Notes: generated by a model not told the origin, from the letters alone. Counted from the first letter of the stretch, positions 17,939-31,302 are shown. The stretch: 64,000 nucleotides of DNA from Stappia sp. 28M-7 (GCF_014252955.1 NZ_JACMIA010000001.1:2502258-2566257), one strand, 5' to 3'. Numbers and translations: made by a program.

Positions 17939-18343
17939 TCAGACCTGCTCCAGCTCCACCAGGGTGCCGTTGAAATCCTTCGGGTGCAGGAACAGCACCG
18001 GCTTGCCATGCGCGCCGATCTTCGGCTCGCCCGTTCCCAGCACCCTCGCCCCCTTTTCCACCAGCCGGTCGCGGGCGGCGAGAATATCGTCCACCTCGTA
18101 GCAGACATGATGGATGCCGCCGGAGGGATTGCGCTCCAGGAAGGCATTGATCGGCGAATTCTCGCCGAGCGCTTCCAGCAGCTCGATCTTGGTGTTGGGC
18201 AGCTCGATGAAGACGACGGTGACGCCATGGTCCGGCTCGGGCTGCGGCTGCGAAACCCGCGCCCCCAGCGTATCGCGATAGGTCGCCGTCGCAGCCTCAA
18301 GGTCCGGCACGGCGATGGCCACATGGTTCAGGCGTCCGATCAT
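17939..18343 (-). CDS. mce: Methylmalonyl-CoA epimerase
   Basis: Converts (2S)- to (2R)-methylmalonyl-CoA so that the B12-dependent mutase can make succinyl-CoA from propionate. 134 residues, the normal size. This is the vicinal-oxygen-chelate fold with two repeats: IGRLNHVAIAVPDLEAATAT at the start supplies the first metal His, SGGIHHVCYEVDDILAARDR near 75 the second, and KDFNGTLVELEQV at the end the metal Glu. Start ATG 18343 has GGAGGG six bases upstream; 21 further open codons upstream are not part of the family. It lies about 100 bases after rnj. Confidence 0.92.
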   Translation of the reverse strand: MIGRLNHVAIAVPDLEAATATYRDTLGARVSQPQPEPDHGVTVVFIELPNTKIELLEALGENSPINAFLERNPSGGIHHVCYEVDDILAARDRLVEKGARVLGTGEPKIGAHGKPVLFLHPKDFNGTLVELEQV

Positions 18344-18449
18344 CAGCTTCCCTCCACAAGAGACGACGGCCGGGCCGCAGCGCCCGGCCCGCCCGTCATG
18401 ACGCAACAGTCATGACGCATGGCGAGCGCGCCCGCCACCCGTCAATTGG

Positions 18450-20147
18450 TCACACGCGCTGGACCAGCGCCTCGGTCAGAGGCTTTTTGCCCCAGCAATC
18501 GCGCACGGCCGCACGCGCCGCGCGGCGGGCCGCCTCGGCGACGACGTCGTCGTCCTTGCGCCGGTTCTTGGGAATGCTTTCCAGCGCGGAGATCACCTCG
18601 TCGATGACGATGTCCTCCAGATCGTCGCCCTCGCGGTCGGTTTCCGGCAGGCCGAAAAGCGACGCCATCGGCTCTCCGATCAGTGCGCCCTTGGCGTCGA
18701 TGACGACGCACACGGTGACCGCGCCGGCGAAGGAGAGCTTGCGCCGCTCGTTGACGCCCATCTCTTCCAGATCGCCGTAGAGCAACCCGTCCTTGACGGT
18801 GATGCCGGTCGGCACCTCGTCGACCACCGTCAGCTTGCCCGTCCCCAGCCGCACCACGTCGCCGTTGCGGGCGATCAGCGTGTCCTTGATGCCGTGGCGC
18901 ACCGCAAGGTCGCGATGCGCCTTCAGGTGCATTGCCTCGCCATGAGCGGGGATCAGCGCCTTCGGCTTCACCAGCTCGTAAAGCTGCACCAGCTCGTCCT
19001 GGCGCGGGTGGCCCGACACATGCACGAGTGCGTCGCGGTCGGTGACGATCTCGACCTCGGACTCGGCCAGCTTGTTGATGATGCTGCCGACCGCCTTCTC
19101 GTTGCCGGGGATCGTTCGGGAGGAAAAGATCACCATGTCGCCCTTCGACAGCGCGACATTGCGGTGGTCGCCGGACGCGATGCGCGCCAGCGCCGCCCTC
19201 TCCTCGCCCTGGCTGCCGGTCAGCAGCAACACCACGCGCTCCGGCGGCAGGTAGCCATAGGCATCCTCGGACAGGAACGCGGGAAGGTCGTCGAGATAGC
19301 CGAGCTCGCGGGCGACCTCGATGGTCCGCTGCATGGAACGGCCCATCACCACCACATCGCGCTCGGCCTCCTGCGCAGCCAGAGCGACCGAGCGGATACG
19401 TGCCACGTTGGAGGCGAAGGTGGTCACCGCGACGCGGCGCTTGGCCTTGCGGATGACCTTGGCGAGCCCGGTGGAAACGTCCGCCTCGCTGGGGCTGGAG
19501 CCCTCGCGCGGGGCATTGGTGCTGTCGCAGATCAGGGCGAGGACGCCCTCGTCGCCGATCTCGGCCAGGCGCTGGGTGTCGATCGGCTTGCCGATGCCAG
19601 GCGTGGGGTCGATCTTCCAGTCGCCCGAATGCAGCACCGTGCCGGCCGGGCTGCGGATCGCCAGCGCACACGGCTCGGGGATCGAATGCGACATGGCGAC
19701 GAACTCGACCTCGAACGGGCCGATCTCGACGCGCGCGCCCTGCTCCACCACCGTGACCGGGATCTTGCCGACGCCCGGCTCGCCGGCGGCCTTGGCCTCC
19801 AGCAGCGCCGCCGTGAACGGCGTCATGTAGAGCGGCGCCTTGAGCCGCGGCCACAGATGCACGATGGCGCCGTAATGATCCTCGTGCGCGTGGGTGATGA
19901 CGATGCCGTCGAGCCGGTCTAGCTCTTCCTCGATGAAACGGATGTCGGGAACGACGATGTCGACGCCGGGAAGGTCCGGCCCGGCGAAGGTCACGCCGCA
20001 ATCGACCATCAGCCAGCGGCGATCATGCTCCGGGCCGTAGCCGTAGAGCGCCATGTTCATGCCGATCTCGCCGAGGCCGCCGAGCGCGACGAACACGAGC
20101 TCGTTCTCGCCCGTGCCCTTGCCGCCGGCTCTTTTTCTGGTGGCCAT
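18450..20147 (-). CDS. rnj: Ribonuclease J
   Basis: Metallo-beta-lactamase/beta-CASP ribonuclease with 5'-exonuclease and endonuclease activity in RNA maturation and decay. 565 residues from ATG 20147 (AGGAG six bases upstream). The zinc motif HAHEDH is near residue 85 in GIVITHAHEDHYGAI, and DSTNAPREG near 205, FASNVARI near 238 and the beta-CASP/histidine motif VSGHPRQDELVQLYELVKPK near 375 with PAHGEAMHLKAH after it are all intact. The acidic DREGDDLEDIVIDEVISALE tail belongs to the C-terminal dimerisation domain. It follows birA by about 170 bases. Confidence 0.94.
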   Translation of the reverse strand: MATRKRAGGKGTGENELVFVALGGLGEIGMNMALYGYGPEHDRRWLMVDCGVTFAGPDLPGVDIVVPDIRFIEEELDRLDGIVITHAHEDHYGAIVHLWPRLKAPLYMTPFTAALLEAKAAGEPGVGKIPVTVVEQGARVEIGPFEVEFVAMSHSIPEPCALAIRSPAGTVLHSGDWKIDPTPGIGKPIDTQRLAEIGDEGVLALICDSTNAPREGSSPSEADVSTGLAKVIRKAKRRVAVTTFASNVARIRSVALAAQEAERDVVVMGRSMQRTIEVARELGYLDDLPAFLSEDAYGYLPPERVVLLLTGSQGEERAALARIASGDHRNVALSKGDMVIFSSRTIPGNEKAVGSIINKLAESEVEIVTDRDALVHVSGHPRQDELVQLYELVKPKALIPAHGEAMHLKAHRDLAVRHGIKDTLIARNGDVVRLGTGKLTVVDEVPTGITVKDGLLYGDLEEMGVNERRKLSFAGAVTVCVVIDAKGALIGEPMASLFGLPETDREGDDLEDIVIDEVISALESIPKNRRKDDDVVAEAARRAARAAVRDCWGKKPLTEALVQRV

Positions 20148-20315
20148 TGAATGCTCCTGTATGGACCGACCAGGCGGCAGCGATCCTTGCGGATCCCGCC
20201 CCGGGCCGGTCGTCTCGAATGCCAATATGGGCCGTCCGCCGCATGCGGACAGCCTCGCGTCGCGTTTGTGGTCACCGGCAGGGCATCCGCGACATGCCCG
20301 CCTGCAATCTCGTCG

Positions 20316-21128
20316 TCAGCCGGCCGTATGGCCGGCAGCAGGTGTCCCCAGGGCCGCGCCATCGAAGAAGACATCGCCCGCGGCGATGGTCTGCCTCGTG
20401 TCGCCGGTCTCCAGCACCAGCCGCCCCTCCGGGTCGAGCCCGGCGAAAATCCCGTTCAGTTCGCGGTTCTCCAGCCGCACCCGGATCGGCGCACCGATCC
20501 CGACGGCGCGGCTGCGCCAGTCGTCGAGACAGCTCGAGAACGGCGCCTCGCGCCAGCGCTGCATGTGCCGCGCGAGGCTGGCGGCAAGCGCCGTGAAGGC
20601 CTGCTCCGGGCTGATCTGATAGCCGAGCCCGGCAAGGTCGGCCGCCTTGTAATCCGGCAGTTCCGGATGATGCGAAAGATTGAGCCCGAAGCCGCATACC
20701 ACCGCCCGCCGTCCATCGGCAAGCATGGTGGCCTCCAGCAGGATGCCGGAAATCTTGGCGCCATCCACCAGGAGGTCGTTCGGCCACTTGAGCCGGACAA
20801 GTCCGTAGGAGCCGGTCATCGTGTCGACGGCATCGGCAAGGGCAAGCGCGGCGATCAGCGGGAACTGTCCGATCCGGGCGGGCGGCACCGGATCGATGGT
20901 CAGCAAGGATGTATATAGGTTGCCCGGCTCGGAAACCCAAGGGCGGGCGCGCCGGCCGCGCCCAGAGGTCTGACGGCCGGCGACAATCCACAGATTGCCG
21001 GGATCTCCCTCGGCAGCCGCGGCAAGGGCGGCGCTGTTCGTCGACCCCAGTTCCGCGTGGTCGGCAACGCGGTATCCAGCGACGCCGGGAACCTCGCGGA
21101 CCCGGCCGTCGAAGGCGAAGGTGCTCAG
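20316..21128 (-). CDS. birA: Biotin--[acetyl-CoA-carboxylase] ligase (non-standard start)
   Basis: Attaches biotin to the carboxyl carrier proteins of carboxylases. From CTG 21128 the product is 270 residues, a normal length for the single-domain (non-DNA-binding) ligase. The N-terminal [18 protein letters not shown], the biotin/ATP motif [10 protein letters not shown] near 60 and the following [14 protein letters not shown] are all in one open frame with [20 protein letters not shown] near 116 and [15 protein letters not shown] near 145. The first standard start codon in this frame is TTG 20906, which would delete the GRGRR loop and cannot be right. The CTG at 21128 overlaps the nuoN stop in the four-base arrangement CTGA, exactly where an ATGA overlap would be expected. 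Confidence 0.85.
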   Translation of the reverse strand: MSTFAFDGRVREVPGVAGYRVADHAELGSTNSAALAAAAEGDPGNLWIVAGRQTSGRGRRARPWVSEPGNLYTSLLTIDPVPPARIGQFPLIAALALADAVDTMTGSYGLVRLKWPNDLLVDGAKISGILLEATMLADGRRAVVCGFGLNLSHHPELPDYKAADLAGLGYQISPEQAFTALAASLARHMQRWREAPFSSCLDDWRSRAVGIGAPIRVRLENRELNGIFAGLDPEGRLVLETGDTRQTIAAGDVFFDGAALGTPAAGHTAG

Positions 21129-22579
21129 AACAGCGTCCCCGCTGCCGTGCCGGCCATCTCGACGATGGACCCGGCGAAGACCACGAAGAACACCACGAAG
21201 GCCGAGGACAGGCCGAGGGTGAACTTCAGCTCCACCGGCATCGGCAGGAACTGGCGTGCCGGCTCGTCGAAGAACATCACCTTGCAGATGCGCAGGTAAT
21301 AGTAGGCACCGACCACCGAGGCCAGCATGCCGATCACCGCCAGCGGATAGAGACCCGCCTCGACCGCCGCCAGGAACACGTAGAACTTGGCGAAGAAGCC
21401 GACGAAGGGCGGAATGCCGGCCAGCGAGAACATCAGGATGCCGAGCAACACCGCCATCGGCAGGTTGGTGCGCGACAGGCCGGCGAGGTCGGAAATCTCC
21501 TCGACCATGCCGTCCTTGCGGCGCATCGACAGGATGCAGGCGAAGGCACCCAGCGTCATCGCCAGATAGGCGGTCATGTAGATCATGACGCCTTCGACAC
21601 CGGCCTTCGAGCCGGCGGCAAGGCCGACCAGCGCAAAGCCCATGTGGCCGATGGACGAATAGGCCATCAGGCGCTTGATGTTCTTCTGTCCGATCGCGGC
21701 GAAGGCGCCGAGCGCCATCGAGGCGATGGAGATGAAGACAACAATCTGCTGCCAGTCGTGGGTCACCGGCTCGAACGCCTCGATGACGACACGGGTCATG
21801 AGGCCCATGGCGGCGATCTTGGGCGCGGCGGCGAAGAAGGCCGTGACCGGGGTCGGCGCGCCCTCATAGACGTCCGGCGTCCACATGTGGAACGGCACGG
21901 CCGAGATCTTGAAGGCAAGGCCGGCGAGGATGAACACGAGACCGAAGATCAGGCCGAGCGAAGACCCGCCCTGCGCGGTGACCGCCGCGGCGATGGCCGC
22001 AAAGCCGGTCTGGCCGGTGAAGCCGTAGACCAGCGACATGCCGTAGAGCAGCATGCCGGAGGACACCGAGCCGAGGACGAAATATTTCAGGCCCGCCTCG
22101 GTGGAGCGCACGCTGTCGCGGTTGAACGCCGCGATGACGTAGAGCGCCAGAGAGGACAGCTCGAGGCCGAGATAGAGCGTGATCAGATCGTTGGCCGACA
22201 GCATCAGGAGCATGCCGAGCGTCGACAGCACGATCAGCACCGGATACTCGAACCGCTCGAAATTCTCGTTGCGGGCGAAGGCGACCGACATGGCGATGGC
22301 GAAGCCAGAGCCGATCAGCGTCAGCAGCTTGAGATAGCGGGCAAAGCCGTCGAGCACGAAGGCGCCGTGGAAGCTCAGCGTTTCGGTGATACCGAACTGC
22401 GCGGGCAGCAGCAGCGGCAGCGCCGCCACCGCCAGCAGCGCGACCGACAGCGCGGTCACGTAGGGCGTGATCTTGCGGCCGCCGAACACGCCGATCATCA
22501 GCAGCGCCAGCGCGCCGATGGCGAGGAACAGCTCCGGCAGCGCGGGCGAGAGATCCGGGAGTTGGGAATAGGCGTTCAT
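21125..22579 (-). CDS. nuoN: NADH-quinone oxidoreductase subunit N
   Basis: Antiporter-like proton-pumping membrane subunit of complex I. 484 residues with about 14 hydrophobic helices. ATG 22579 ([20 protein letters not shown]) is chosen over an upstream open stretch because that stretch is a shadow of nuoM. Family marks are [20 protein letters not shown] near 138, the pump segment [20 protein letters not shown] near 226 with its essential Lys, and [16 protein letters not shown] near 302. It lies 22 bases after nuoM, and its stop overlaps the birA start. Confidence 0.95.
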   Translation of the reverse strand: MNAYSQLPDLSPALPELFLAIGALALLMIGVFGGRKITPYVTALSVALLAVAALPLLLPAQFGITETLSFHGAFVLDGFARYLKLLTLIGSGFAIAMSVAFARNENFERFEYPVLIVLSTLGMLLMLSANDLITLYLGLELSSLALYVIAAFNRDSVRSTEAGLKYFVLGSVSSGMLLYGMSLVYGFTGQTGFAAIAAAVTAQGGSSLGLIFGLVFILAGLAFKISAVPFHMWTPDVYEGAPTPVTAFFAAAPKIAAMGLMTRVVIEAFEPVTHDWQQIVVFISIASMALGAFAAIGQKNIKRLMAYSSIGHMGFALVGLAAGSKAGVEGVMIYMTAYLAMTLGAFACILSMRRKDGMVEEISDLAGLSRTNLPMAVLLGILMFSLAGIPPFVGFFAKFYVFLAAVEAGLYPLAVIGMLASVVGAYYYLRICKVMFFDEPARQFLPMPVELKFTLGLSSAFVVFFVVFAGSIVEMAGTAAGTLF

Positions 22580-22601
22580 GGCGTCTTTCGTCCTCGGGAC
22601 C

Positions 22602-24112
22602 TTACTGCGCCAGCATGGCGGTCGACTGGGCCGCCTCGATCGCGGCCTGGTATTGCGTGACCAGCGCGCCCACGGAGGCGGCTGTGGCATCCAGGATCGG
22701 CGCCGGATAGAAGCCGAACAGGATGGTCAGGATGATCATCGGAACCAGGATCACCTTCTCGCGGAGCGTGAGGTCGGTGATCGACTTCAGGCTCTCCTTG
22801 TCGAGCACGCCGAACACGACGCGCCGGTAGAGGAAGAGCGCATAGGCGGCCGACAGGACGACGCCCGAGGTCGCGATCAGGGCCACCCAGGTGTTCACCT
22901 GGAACGCGCCCATCAGCGTCAGGAACTCGCCGACGAAGCCGCTGGTGCCCGGAAGGCCGACATTGGCCATGGTGAAGATCAGGAAGGCCACCGCATAGAA
23001 CGGCATCCGGTTCACCAGACCGCCATAGGCGGCGATGTCGCGAGTGTGCATGCGGTCATAGATCACGCCGACGCACAGGAACAGCGCGCCGGAGACGATG
23101 CCGTGCGAGAGCATCTGGAACAGAGCCCCCTGCACGCCCTGCTCCGTCATGGTGAAGATGCCCATGGTCACGTAGCCCATGTGCGCCACCGAGGAGTAGG
23201 CGATCAGCTTCTTGATGTCTTCCTGGGCGAGCGCCACCAGCGAGGTGTAGACGATGGCCACCACCGAGAGGGTGAAGATCAGCGGCGCGAACATCTCGCT
23301 CGCCAGCGGGAACATCGGCAGCGAGAAGCGCAGGAAGCCATAGCCGCCCATCTTAAGCAGGATCGCCGCCAGGATGACCGAGCCCGCCGTCGGCGCCTCC
23401 ACGTGCGCATCCGGCAGCCAGGTATGCACCGGCCACATCGGCATCTTCACCGCGAAGGAGGCGAAGAAGGCCAGCCACAGCCAGGTCTGCATGTTCTCAG
23501 GGAAGCCGTGCGACATCAGCGTCGGGATGTCGGTGGTGCCCGCGTTCCAGTACATCGCCATCAGCGCGATCAGCATCAGGAGCGAGCCGAGCAGCGTGTA
23601 GAGGAAGAACTTGTAGCTGGCATAGACGCGCCGCTTGCCGCCCCACACGCCGATGATCAGGAACATCGGGATCAGGCTGGCCTCGAAGAACACGTAGAAC
23701 ATGACCAGGTCCAGCGCGCAGAACACGCCGATCATCAGCGTTTCCAGCACCAGGAAGGCGATCATGTATTCCTTCACCCGCAGCTGCACGCTCTGCCAGC
23801 TGGCGAGGATGCAGAAGGGCATCAGGAACGTGGTCAGGATGACAAACAGCATGGAGATGCCGTCGACGCCCATCCGGTAGCCCATGTTGGCGCCCAGCCA
23901 CTCCCCGCTTTCCTGGAACTGGAAGCCGGGATTTGCCGCATCGAAGCCGCCCCAGATGAAGAGCGACACGATGAAGGTGAACACCGTGGTGATCAGCGCC
24001 ACGCGGCGCATGTTCTCCTTCGCCCCCTCGTCCTCGCCGCGGACCAGCAGGATGAAGAAGACGCCGACCAGCGGAAGGAAGGTCGTGATCGAAAGAAGCG
24101 GCCAGTTGCTCA

Positions 24113-24113
<1 letters not shown>
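22602..24113 (-). CDS. nuoM: NADH-quinone oxidoreductase subunit M
   Basis: Second antiporter-like proton-pumping subunit of complex I. 503 residues, about 14 helices. Marks include [20 protein letters not shown] near 133 (with the conserved proton-channel Glu), [20 protein letters not shown] near 225 and [20 protein letters not shown] near 303. The start ATG 24113 overlaps the nuoL stop by one base (TGATG), which indicates coupled translation. Confidence 0.96.
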
Positions 24114-26074
<1,961 letters not shown>

Positions 26075-26081
26075 CCTGCCC

Positions 26082-26390
26082 TTACCCCTTCATCATGTTG
26101 ACGTCTTCAACCGCGATCGAGCCGCGGTTGCGGTAGAACACCACCAGGATCGCAAGGCCGATGGCCGCCTCGGCAGCCGCGACGGTCAGCACCAGAAGCG
26201 CGAAGACCTGCCCGACCAGATCGCCGAGGAACGCCGAGAAGGCGACCAGGTTGATGTTGACGGAGAGCAGCAAGAGCTCCACCGACATCAGGATGACGAT
26301 CACGTTCTTGCGGTTCAGGAAGATGCCGAAGATTCCGATGGTGAACAGAATCGCGGCGACCGCCAGATAGTGTGACAGACCGATTTCCAT
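26082..26390 (-). CDS. nuoK: NADH-quinone oxidoreductase subunit K
   Basis: Small three-helix subunit (MrpC-like) of complex I. 102 residues from ATG 26390 ([20 protein letters not shown]). It keeps the two membrane glutamates of the family, in [20 protein letters not shown] near 32 and [20 protein letters not shown] near 68. It ends MMKG. Gap to nuoJ 85 bases. Confidence 0.95.
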   Translation of the reverse strand: MEIGLSHYLAVAAILFTIGIFGIFLNRKNVIVILMSVELLLLSVNINLVAFSAFLGDLVGQVFALLVLTVAAAEAAIGLAILVVFYRNRGSIAVEDVNMMKG

Positions 26391-26475
26391 GGGCGCCTCG
26401 TGATGCTCCCCCGAGTGAGACCTTGCGGCGCGCGGCCCGGGCGGGCGCGCACCTGGCATGTGAATGGCGGGATCC

Positions 26476-27090
26476 TCAGATACCCTTGCCGGTTTCGACC
26501 TTGCGCACCTCGACCGACGCTTCGCGCGTGCGGCCGACCTGCTCAGAGATGTTCTGCCGCCGCACGCCTTCCTTGTGGCGCAGCGTCAGCACGATGGCGC
26601 CGATCATCGCCACCAGCAGGACGAGGCCGGCCGTCTGGAAGAACAGGATGTAGCGGGTGTAGACGAGCTCGCCGAGCGCGCGGATGTTCGACATGTCCGC
26701 AGGCAGCGGCGCGGGCGCGGCCGTCGTTCCGGCGATCTCTGGCGATATCACCCAGGCGCCGAGCACGAACAGCAGCTCGACCAGGAGGATCAGGCCGATC
26801 AGGCCGCCCACCGGCATGTACTGCAGGAAGCCCTGGCGCATCTCGACGAAGTCGACGTCGAGCATCATCACCACGAACAGGAACAGCACCATCACCGCGC
26901 CGACATAGACGACGACGAGCAGCATCGCCAGGAACTCCGCCCCGAGCAGGATGAACAGGCCCGCGGCGTTGAAGAAGGCGAGAATCAGGAACAGGACGGA
27001 GTGCACCGGATTGCGGGACGCGATGACCATGAAGGCCGACGCGACCGCAACAGCGGCGAAGAGATAGAAGAAGATGGCTTGCAGGACCAT
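26476..27090 (-). CDS. nuoJ: NADH-quinone oxidoreductase subunit J
   Basis: Membrane subunit of complex I whose helix 3 twists between resting and active states. 204 residues with five helices. It has [20 protein letters not shown] near 25, the conserved [20 protein letters not shown] near 57, and a C-terminal cytoplasmic tail of about 35 residues. Start ATG 27090. About 130 bases without a recognisable gene separate it from nuoI. Confidence 0.95.
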   Translation of the reverse strand: MVLQAIFFYLFAAVAVASAFMVIASRNPVHSVLFLILAFFNAAGLFILLGAEFLAMLLVVVYVGAVMVLFLFVVMMLDVDFVEMRQGFLQYMPVGGLIGLILLVELLFVLGAWVISPEIAGTTAAPAPLPADMSNIRALGELVYTRYILFFQTAGLVLLVAMIGAIVLTLRHKEGVRRQNISEQVGRTREASVEVRKVETGKGI

Positions 27091-27218
27091 GTCGCGGTGT
27101 GCCCCCGTCGTCCCCGTTTAAGTCGCAGCCGCGTCGCGGCTCCAGATGAATTGGGCGCTTCCGGCGCGCAGCGGCCTCGTCTTAGACCACGGGCCGCGCG
27201 CCGTCCACTCCCGCCGCC

Positions 27219-27707
27219 TCAGCGATAAGGCGCGTCCATGGCGATGTTGCTGGCGATCTCCCGCTCCCAACGGTCGCCGTTCGCCAGCAGCTTTTCCTTG
27301 TCGTAGTACAGCTCCTCGCGCGTCTCGGTGGCGAACTCGAAGTTCGGCCCCTCGACGATCGCGTCCACCGGGCAAGCCTCCTGACAGAAGCCGCAGTAGA
27401 TGCACTTGACCATGTCGATGTCGTAACGGGTCGTGCGCCGCGTGCCGTCGTTGCGGCGCGGGCCGGCCTCGATGGTGATCGCCTGAGCCGGACAGATCGC
27501 CTCGCACAGCTTGCACGCGATGCAGCGCTCCTCGCCGTTCGGATAACGGCGCAGCGCGTGCTCGCCGCGGAACCGCGGGCTCACCGGCCCCTTCTCGAAG
27601 GGGTAGTTGATCGTCGGCTTCGGCTTGAAGAAGTAGCGCATCGCCAGGAAGAAGGCGGAGACGAACTCCTTCAGCAGAAGCGATTTTGCCGCCTGTTGCA
27701 GTGCCAT
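27219..27707 (-). CDS. nuoI: NADH-quinone oxidoreductase subunit I (two 4Fe-4S clusters)
   Basis: Peripheral arm subunit that carries clusters N6a and N6b and passes electrons towards NuoB. 162 residues from ATG 27707. Two ferredoxin motifs are intact: [19 protein letters not shown] near 65 and [20 protein letters not shown] near 104. The frame extends 21 codons upstream without family support. It is the TYKY-type subunit, the usual size for alphaproteobacteria. Confidence 0.96.
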   Translation of the reverse strand: MALQQAAKSLLLKEFVSAFFLAMRYFFKPKPTINYPFEKGPVSPRFRGEHALRRYPNGEERCIACKLCEAICPAQAITIEAGPRRNDGTRRTTRYDIDMVKCIYCGFCQEACPVDAIVEGPNFEFATETREELYYDKEKLLANGDRWEREIASNIAMDAPYR

Positions 27708-27852
27708 GGCGTCTAGCCCCGTGGTTACGTTTTCCTCTGGCCCGCCCGCCGGTCCCGCAAGCCCCGGCAAGGGCGCGGACCGCGAGCGGCCAAATCCTTG
27801 AACTGTGCCGGCATGCCGCCCGTCGGCCGCCGACCCGGAATTCCCCGCCCGC

Positions 27853-28089
27853 CTAGCCGGCGAGCGAACTGCCTGCCAGGTACCCGACCACCGGAAACCC
27901 GACCAGCGAGAAGGCCATCACCAGGATCTGGAGCTGGCCCATGTATCGCCCGAGCAGGCTTTCACGCCCGCTCTGCTGCTTTTGCCGTTCCGCCGCCGCC
28001 CTCAGGACGCCGACGACGATCTTGTAGTCGATCCAGCCCACATACAGGCCGATGGCGGCACCGATCAGTCCTGCAATCGAGACCGACAT
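27853..28089 (-). CDS. Small two-helix membrane protein inside the nuo operon
   Basis: 78 residues between nuoH and nuoI, on the same strand. I do not recognise the family. Hydrophobic helices lie at about 3-27 ([20 protein letters not shown]) and 52-74 ([20 protein letters not shown]); the loop between them is polar and basic ([20 protein letters not shown]). The start is good: ATG 28089 preceded by GGGAGGG. The gaps are 42 bases to nuoH and 145 bases to nuoI, so it is almost certainly on the nuo transcript. It could be an accessory or supernumerary subunit, or an assembly aid, but nothing in the sequence shows this. Confidence 0.7.
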   Translation of the reverse strand: MSVSIAGLIGAAIGLYVGWIDYKIVVGVLRAAAERQKQQSGRESLLGRYMGQLQILVMAFSLVGFPVVGYLAGSSLAG

Positions 28090-28131
28090 GCCGCCCTCCC
28101 CTTATGTGCCCGGCCCTCGCCTGCCCGGCCC

Positions 28132-29193
28132 TTACGCGCCGGTCGGCGCCCAGCCCATGGCCATCAGCACGGCCGCGACGACGAACACCATGGCCAGCGA
28201 CAGCGGCAGGAACACCTTCCAGCCGAGGCGCATCAGCTGGTCGTAGCGGTAGCGCGGGACCATCGCCTTGACCATCGCGAACATGAAGAACACCAGCAGC
28301 GACTTCAGCAGGAACCAGACGAAGCCCGGGACCCAGGTGAAGGGTGCGACGTCCAGCGGGGGCAGCCAGCCACCCATGAACAGGATGGTCGTCAGCGCAC
28401 ACATCAGCGCGATCGACACATACTCGCCGAGCATGAACATCATGTAGGGCGTGGAGCCGTACTCGACCATGAAACCGGCGACCAGCTCGGACTCGGCCTC
28501 GGCCAGATCGAACGGAGGACGGTTGGTCTCCGCCAGCGCCGAGATGAAGAAGATCACGAACATCGGGAACAGCGGCAGCCAGTACCAGTTCAGGAAGGCC
28601 AGCCACGGAAGCCCGAGCGCGCTGGCGAGGCCGGTCTTCTGCGCCAGGACGATGTCCGTGAGGTTCAGAGAGCCGACGCACAAGAGCACCGTCACGATGA
28701 CGAAGCCGATGGACACCTCGTAGGAGACCATCTGCGCCGCCGAGCGCAGCGCCGACAGGAACGGATACTTCGAGTTCGAAGCCCAGCCGCCGATGATGAT
28801 GCCGTAGACGCCGAGCGAGGAGATCGCGAGGATGAACAGGATGCCGACATTGATGTCGGCGATCACCCACCCGTCGGCGACCGGAACCACCGCCCAGGCG
28901 GTCAGCGCCAGCGTCACGGTGACCAGCGGCGCCAGCAGGAACAGGCCCTTGTTGGCGCCGGCCGGGATCACCGGCTCCTTCAGCACGAATTTCAGAAGGT
29001 CGGCAAAGGACTGCAGCAGGCCCCAGGGCCCGACGACGTTCGGGCCGCGACGGATCTGCACCGCCGCCCAGACCTTGCGGTCCGCGTACAGGATGTAGGC
29101 CACGATCAGCAGCAGTGCGACCAGCAGCAGCACGCTCTGTGCCACCATGATGATCAGCGGGAAGAGATAATCCGCCCAGAAGTCCGCCATCAT
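28132..29193 (-). CDS. nuoH: NADH-quinone oxidoreductase subunit H
   Basis: Membrane subunit (ND1) forming much of the quinone chamber of complex I. 353 residues, eight or nine helices. Quinone-site loops are intact: [20 protein letters not shown] near 37, [20 protein letters not shown] near 218 and [20 protein letters not shown] near 243. Two adjacent ATG codons (29193, 29190) could start it; the second has better spacing from the GGGGG ribosome site. It lies nine bases after nuoG. Confidence 0.96.
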   Translation of the reverse strand: MMADFWADYLFPLIIMVAQSVLLLVALLLIVAYILYADRKVWAAVQIRRGPNVVGPWGLLQSFADLLKFVLKEPVIPAGANKGLFLLAPLVTVTLALTAWAVVPVADGWVIADINVGILFILAISSLGVYGIIIGGWASNSKYPFLSALRSAAQMVSYEVSIGFVIVTVLLCVGSLNLTDIVLAQKTGLASALGLPWLAFLNWYWLPLFPMFVIFFISALAETNRPPFDLAEAESELVAGFMVEYGSTPYMMFMLGEYVSIALMCALTTILFMGGWLPPLDVAPFTWVPGFVWFLLKSLLVFFMFAMVKAMVPRYRYDQLMRLGWKVFLPLSLAMVFVVAAVLMAMGWAPTGA

Positions 29194-29202
29194 TGCCCCC
29201 GT

Positions 29203-31302
29203 TTACTCCGCGGCCTCTGCCGCGCGTGCCTTGGCGAGGGCCGAACACTCGGCCATCGTCGCGGAGGCCCGCGCGATCGGATTGGTCAGGTAGAAGTCGG
29301 TGATCGCCGGCTGGAACGCCTCGCCGGCCATCTTGCCGCCGAGGTCCGCCGCCTTCGCGGTGCCCTCGCCGCCGTCATTCTCGATGGCGTCGATGCCGGC
29401 CATCAGCGGATGCGCCGCATAGAGCGCCTTGCGCAGGTCCTGCAGCGAGTCGAACGGCAGCGCCGAACCCAGCTGCGCCGACAGCGCACGCAGGATCGCC
29501 CAGTCCTCGCGGGCCTCGCCCGGGGGGAAGGCCGCACGGTCGCCGAGCTGCACGCGGCCCTCAGTGTTGACCCAGGTGCCCGACTTCTCGGTATAGGCAG
29601 CACCCGGCAGGATCACGTCGGCACGGTGCGCGCCGCGGTCGCCATGGGTGCCGACATAGACCACGAAGGCCGAGCCGAACGCGCTCATGTCCATCTCGTC
29701 GGCGCCGAGCAGGAACACGACATCCATCGCGCCCTCGCCTGCCGCCTGCTGGATCTCGGCCGTGCCCTTGCCGCCCTCGCCCGGCACGAAACCGATGTCG
29801 AGGCCGCCGACGCGCGAGGCCGCGGTGTGCAGCACCGAGAAGCCGTTCCAGTCGGAACCGGTCGCGCCGACCGAACGGGCGAGCGCAGCAGCGGCCGACA
29901 GGACCGCCGAGCCGTCAGCGCGCGACAGCGCGCCCTGGCCGACGATGATCAGCGGACGCTCGGCATTCTTCAGAACGTCGGCGAAACCGTGCTTGCCGGC
30001 CGCAAGATCGGCCAGCGTCTCGGCGCCGGCGCCGAGATACGTCGCCGGATAGGTCAGATCGGCCTGCTGGCCGATGACGCCGACGGGCAGCGGGCCCATG
30101 CGCATGCGCTTGCGGATGCGCGCGTTCAGCACCGGAGCCTCGAGACGCGGGTTGGAGCCGATGATCAGCACCGCATCCGCGTCCTCGATCCCCTCGATGG
30201 TCGCGTTGAACAGATAGGAGGAGCGGCCGAGTGCCGGATCGAGCGCGGCCCCGTCCTGGCGGCAGTCGATGTTCGAAGAGCCGAGGGCCGTCATCAGGCT
30301 CTTCAGCGCGAACATTTCCTCAACGCTCGCCAAGTCGCCGGCGATCGCCGCCAGCTTCTCCGGGCTCGACGCCTTCACCTTGGAGGCGATGGCCGCGAAG
30401 GCCTCACCCCAGCTGGCCGGGCGCAGCTTGCCGTCGACGCGCACATAGGGGCGGTCGAGGCGCTGGGTCTTCAGGCCGTCCCAGATGTAGCGGGTCTTGT
30501 CGGAGATCCACTCCTCGTTGACCGCCTCGTTGAGACGCGGCAGCACGCGCATGACCTCGCGGCCACGGGTGTCGACGCGGATCGCCGAGCCGACCGCGTC
30601 CATCACGTCGATGGTTTCGGTCTTCTTCAGCTCCCACGGACGGGCCTGGAAGGCATAGGGCTTGTGGGTGAGCGCACCGACCGGGCACAGGTCAACGACG
30701 TTGCCCTGCATCTCGGAGGACAGCGCGTTCTCCAGATAGGAGGTGATCTCGGCATCCTCGCCGCGGCCGATCAGGCCGAGGTCGGCGACGCCGCAAACTT
30801 CCGTGGTGAAGCGGACGCAGCGCGTGCAGTGGATGCAGCGCGTCATGATCGTCTTCACCAGCGGGCCGATATACTTGTCCTCGACGGCGCGCTTGTTCTC
30901 CGCATAGCGGGACGCGTCGACGCCATAGGCCATGGCCTGGTCCTGCAGATCGCACTCGCCGCCCTGATCGCAGATCGGGCAGTCGAGCGGATGGTTGATC
31001 AGCAGGAACTCCATCACGCCCTCGCGGGCCTTCTTGACCATCGGGGTCTTGGTGAAGACCTCCGGCGGCTCGCCGTTCGGGCCCGGGCGCAGGTCGCGCA
31101 CGTTCATGGCGCAGGAGGCCACCGGCTTCGGCGGTCCGCCCTTCACCTCGACGAGGCACATGCGGCAGTTGCCGGCAATCGACAGCCGGTCGTGGAAACA
31201 GAAGCGCGGCACCTCGGCACCCGCCGCCTCGCAAGCCTGCAGCAGCGTGTAGTCCTGCGGAACCTCGATCTCCTTGCCGTCGACAAAGATCGTCTTGTTC
31301 AT
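29203..31302 (-). CDS. nuoG: NADH-quinone oxidoreductase subunit G (75 kDa, iron-sulfur)
   Basis: Largest peripheral arm subunit of complex I. 699 residues. N-terminal 2Fe-2S ligands are in [20 protein letters not shown] and CRMC near 28-50, then the His/Cys cluster [14 protein letters not shown] near 110 and the 4Fe-4S cluster [16 protein letters not shown] near 157 with its last Cys in [17 protein letters not shown]. The remainder (about 220-690) is the molybdopterin-oxidoreductase-like domain, here without a cofactor. Start ATG 31302; about 90 bases separate it from nuoF. Confidence 0.96.
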   Translation of the reverse strand: MNKTIFVDGKEIEVPQDYTLLQACEAAGAEVPRFCFHDRLSIAGNCRMCLVEVKGGPPKPVASCAMNVRDLRPGPNGEPPEVFTKTPMVKKAREGVMEFLLINHPLDCPICDQGGECDLQDQAMAYGVDASRYAENKRAVEDKYIGPLVKTIMTRCIHCTRCVRFTTEVCGVADLGLIGRGEDAEITSYLENALSSEMQGNVVDLCPVGALTHKPYAFQARPWELKKTETIDVMDAVGSAIRVDTRGREVMRVLPRLNEAVNEEWISDKTRYIWDGLKTQRLDRPYVRVDGKLRPASWGEAFAAIASKVKASSPEKLAAIAGDLASVEEMFALKSLMTALGSSNIDCRQDGAALDPALGRSSYLFNATIEGIEDADAVLIIGSNPRLEAPVLNARIRKRMRMGPLPVGVIGQQADLTYPATYLGAGAETLADLAAGKHGFADVLKNAERPLIIVGQGALSRADGSAVLSAAAALARSVGATGSDWNGFSVLHTAASRVGGLDIGFVPGEGGKGTAEIQQAAGEGAMDVVFLLGADEMDMSAFGSAFVVYVGTHGDRGAHRADVILPGAAYTEKSGTWVNTEGRVQLGDRAAFPPGEAREDWAILRALSAQLGSALPFDSLQDLRKALYAAHPLMAGIDAIENDGGEGTAKAADLGGKMAGEAFQPAITDFYLTNPIARASATMAECSALAKARAAEAAE

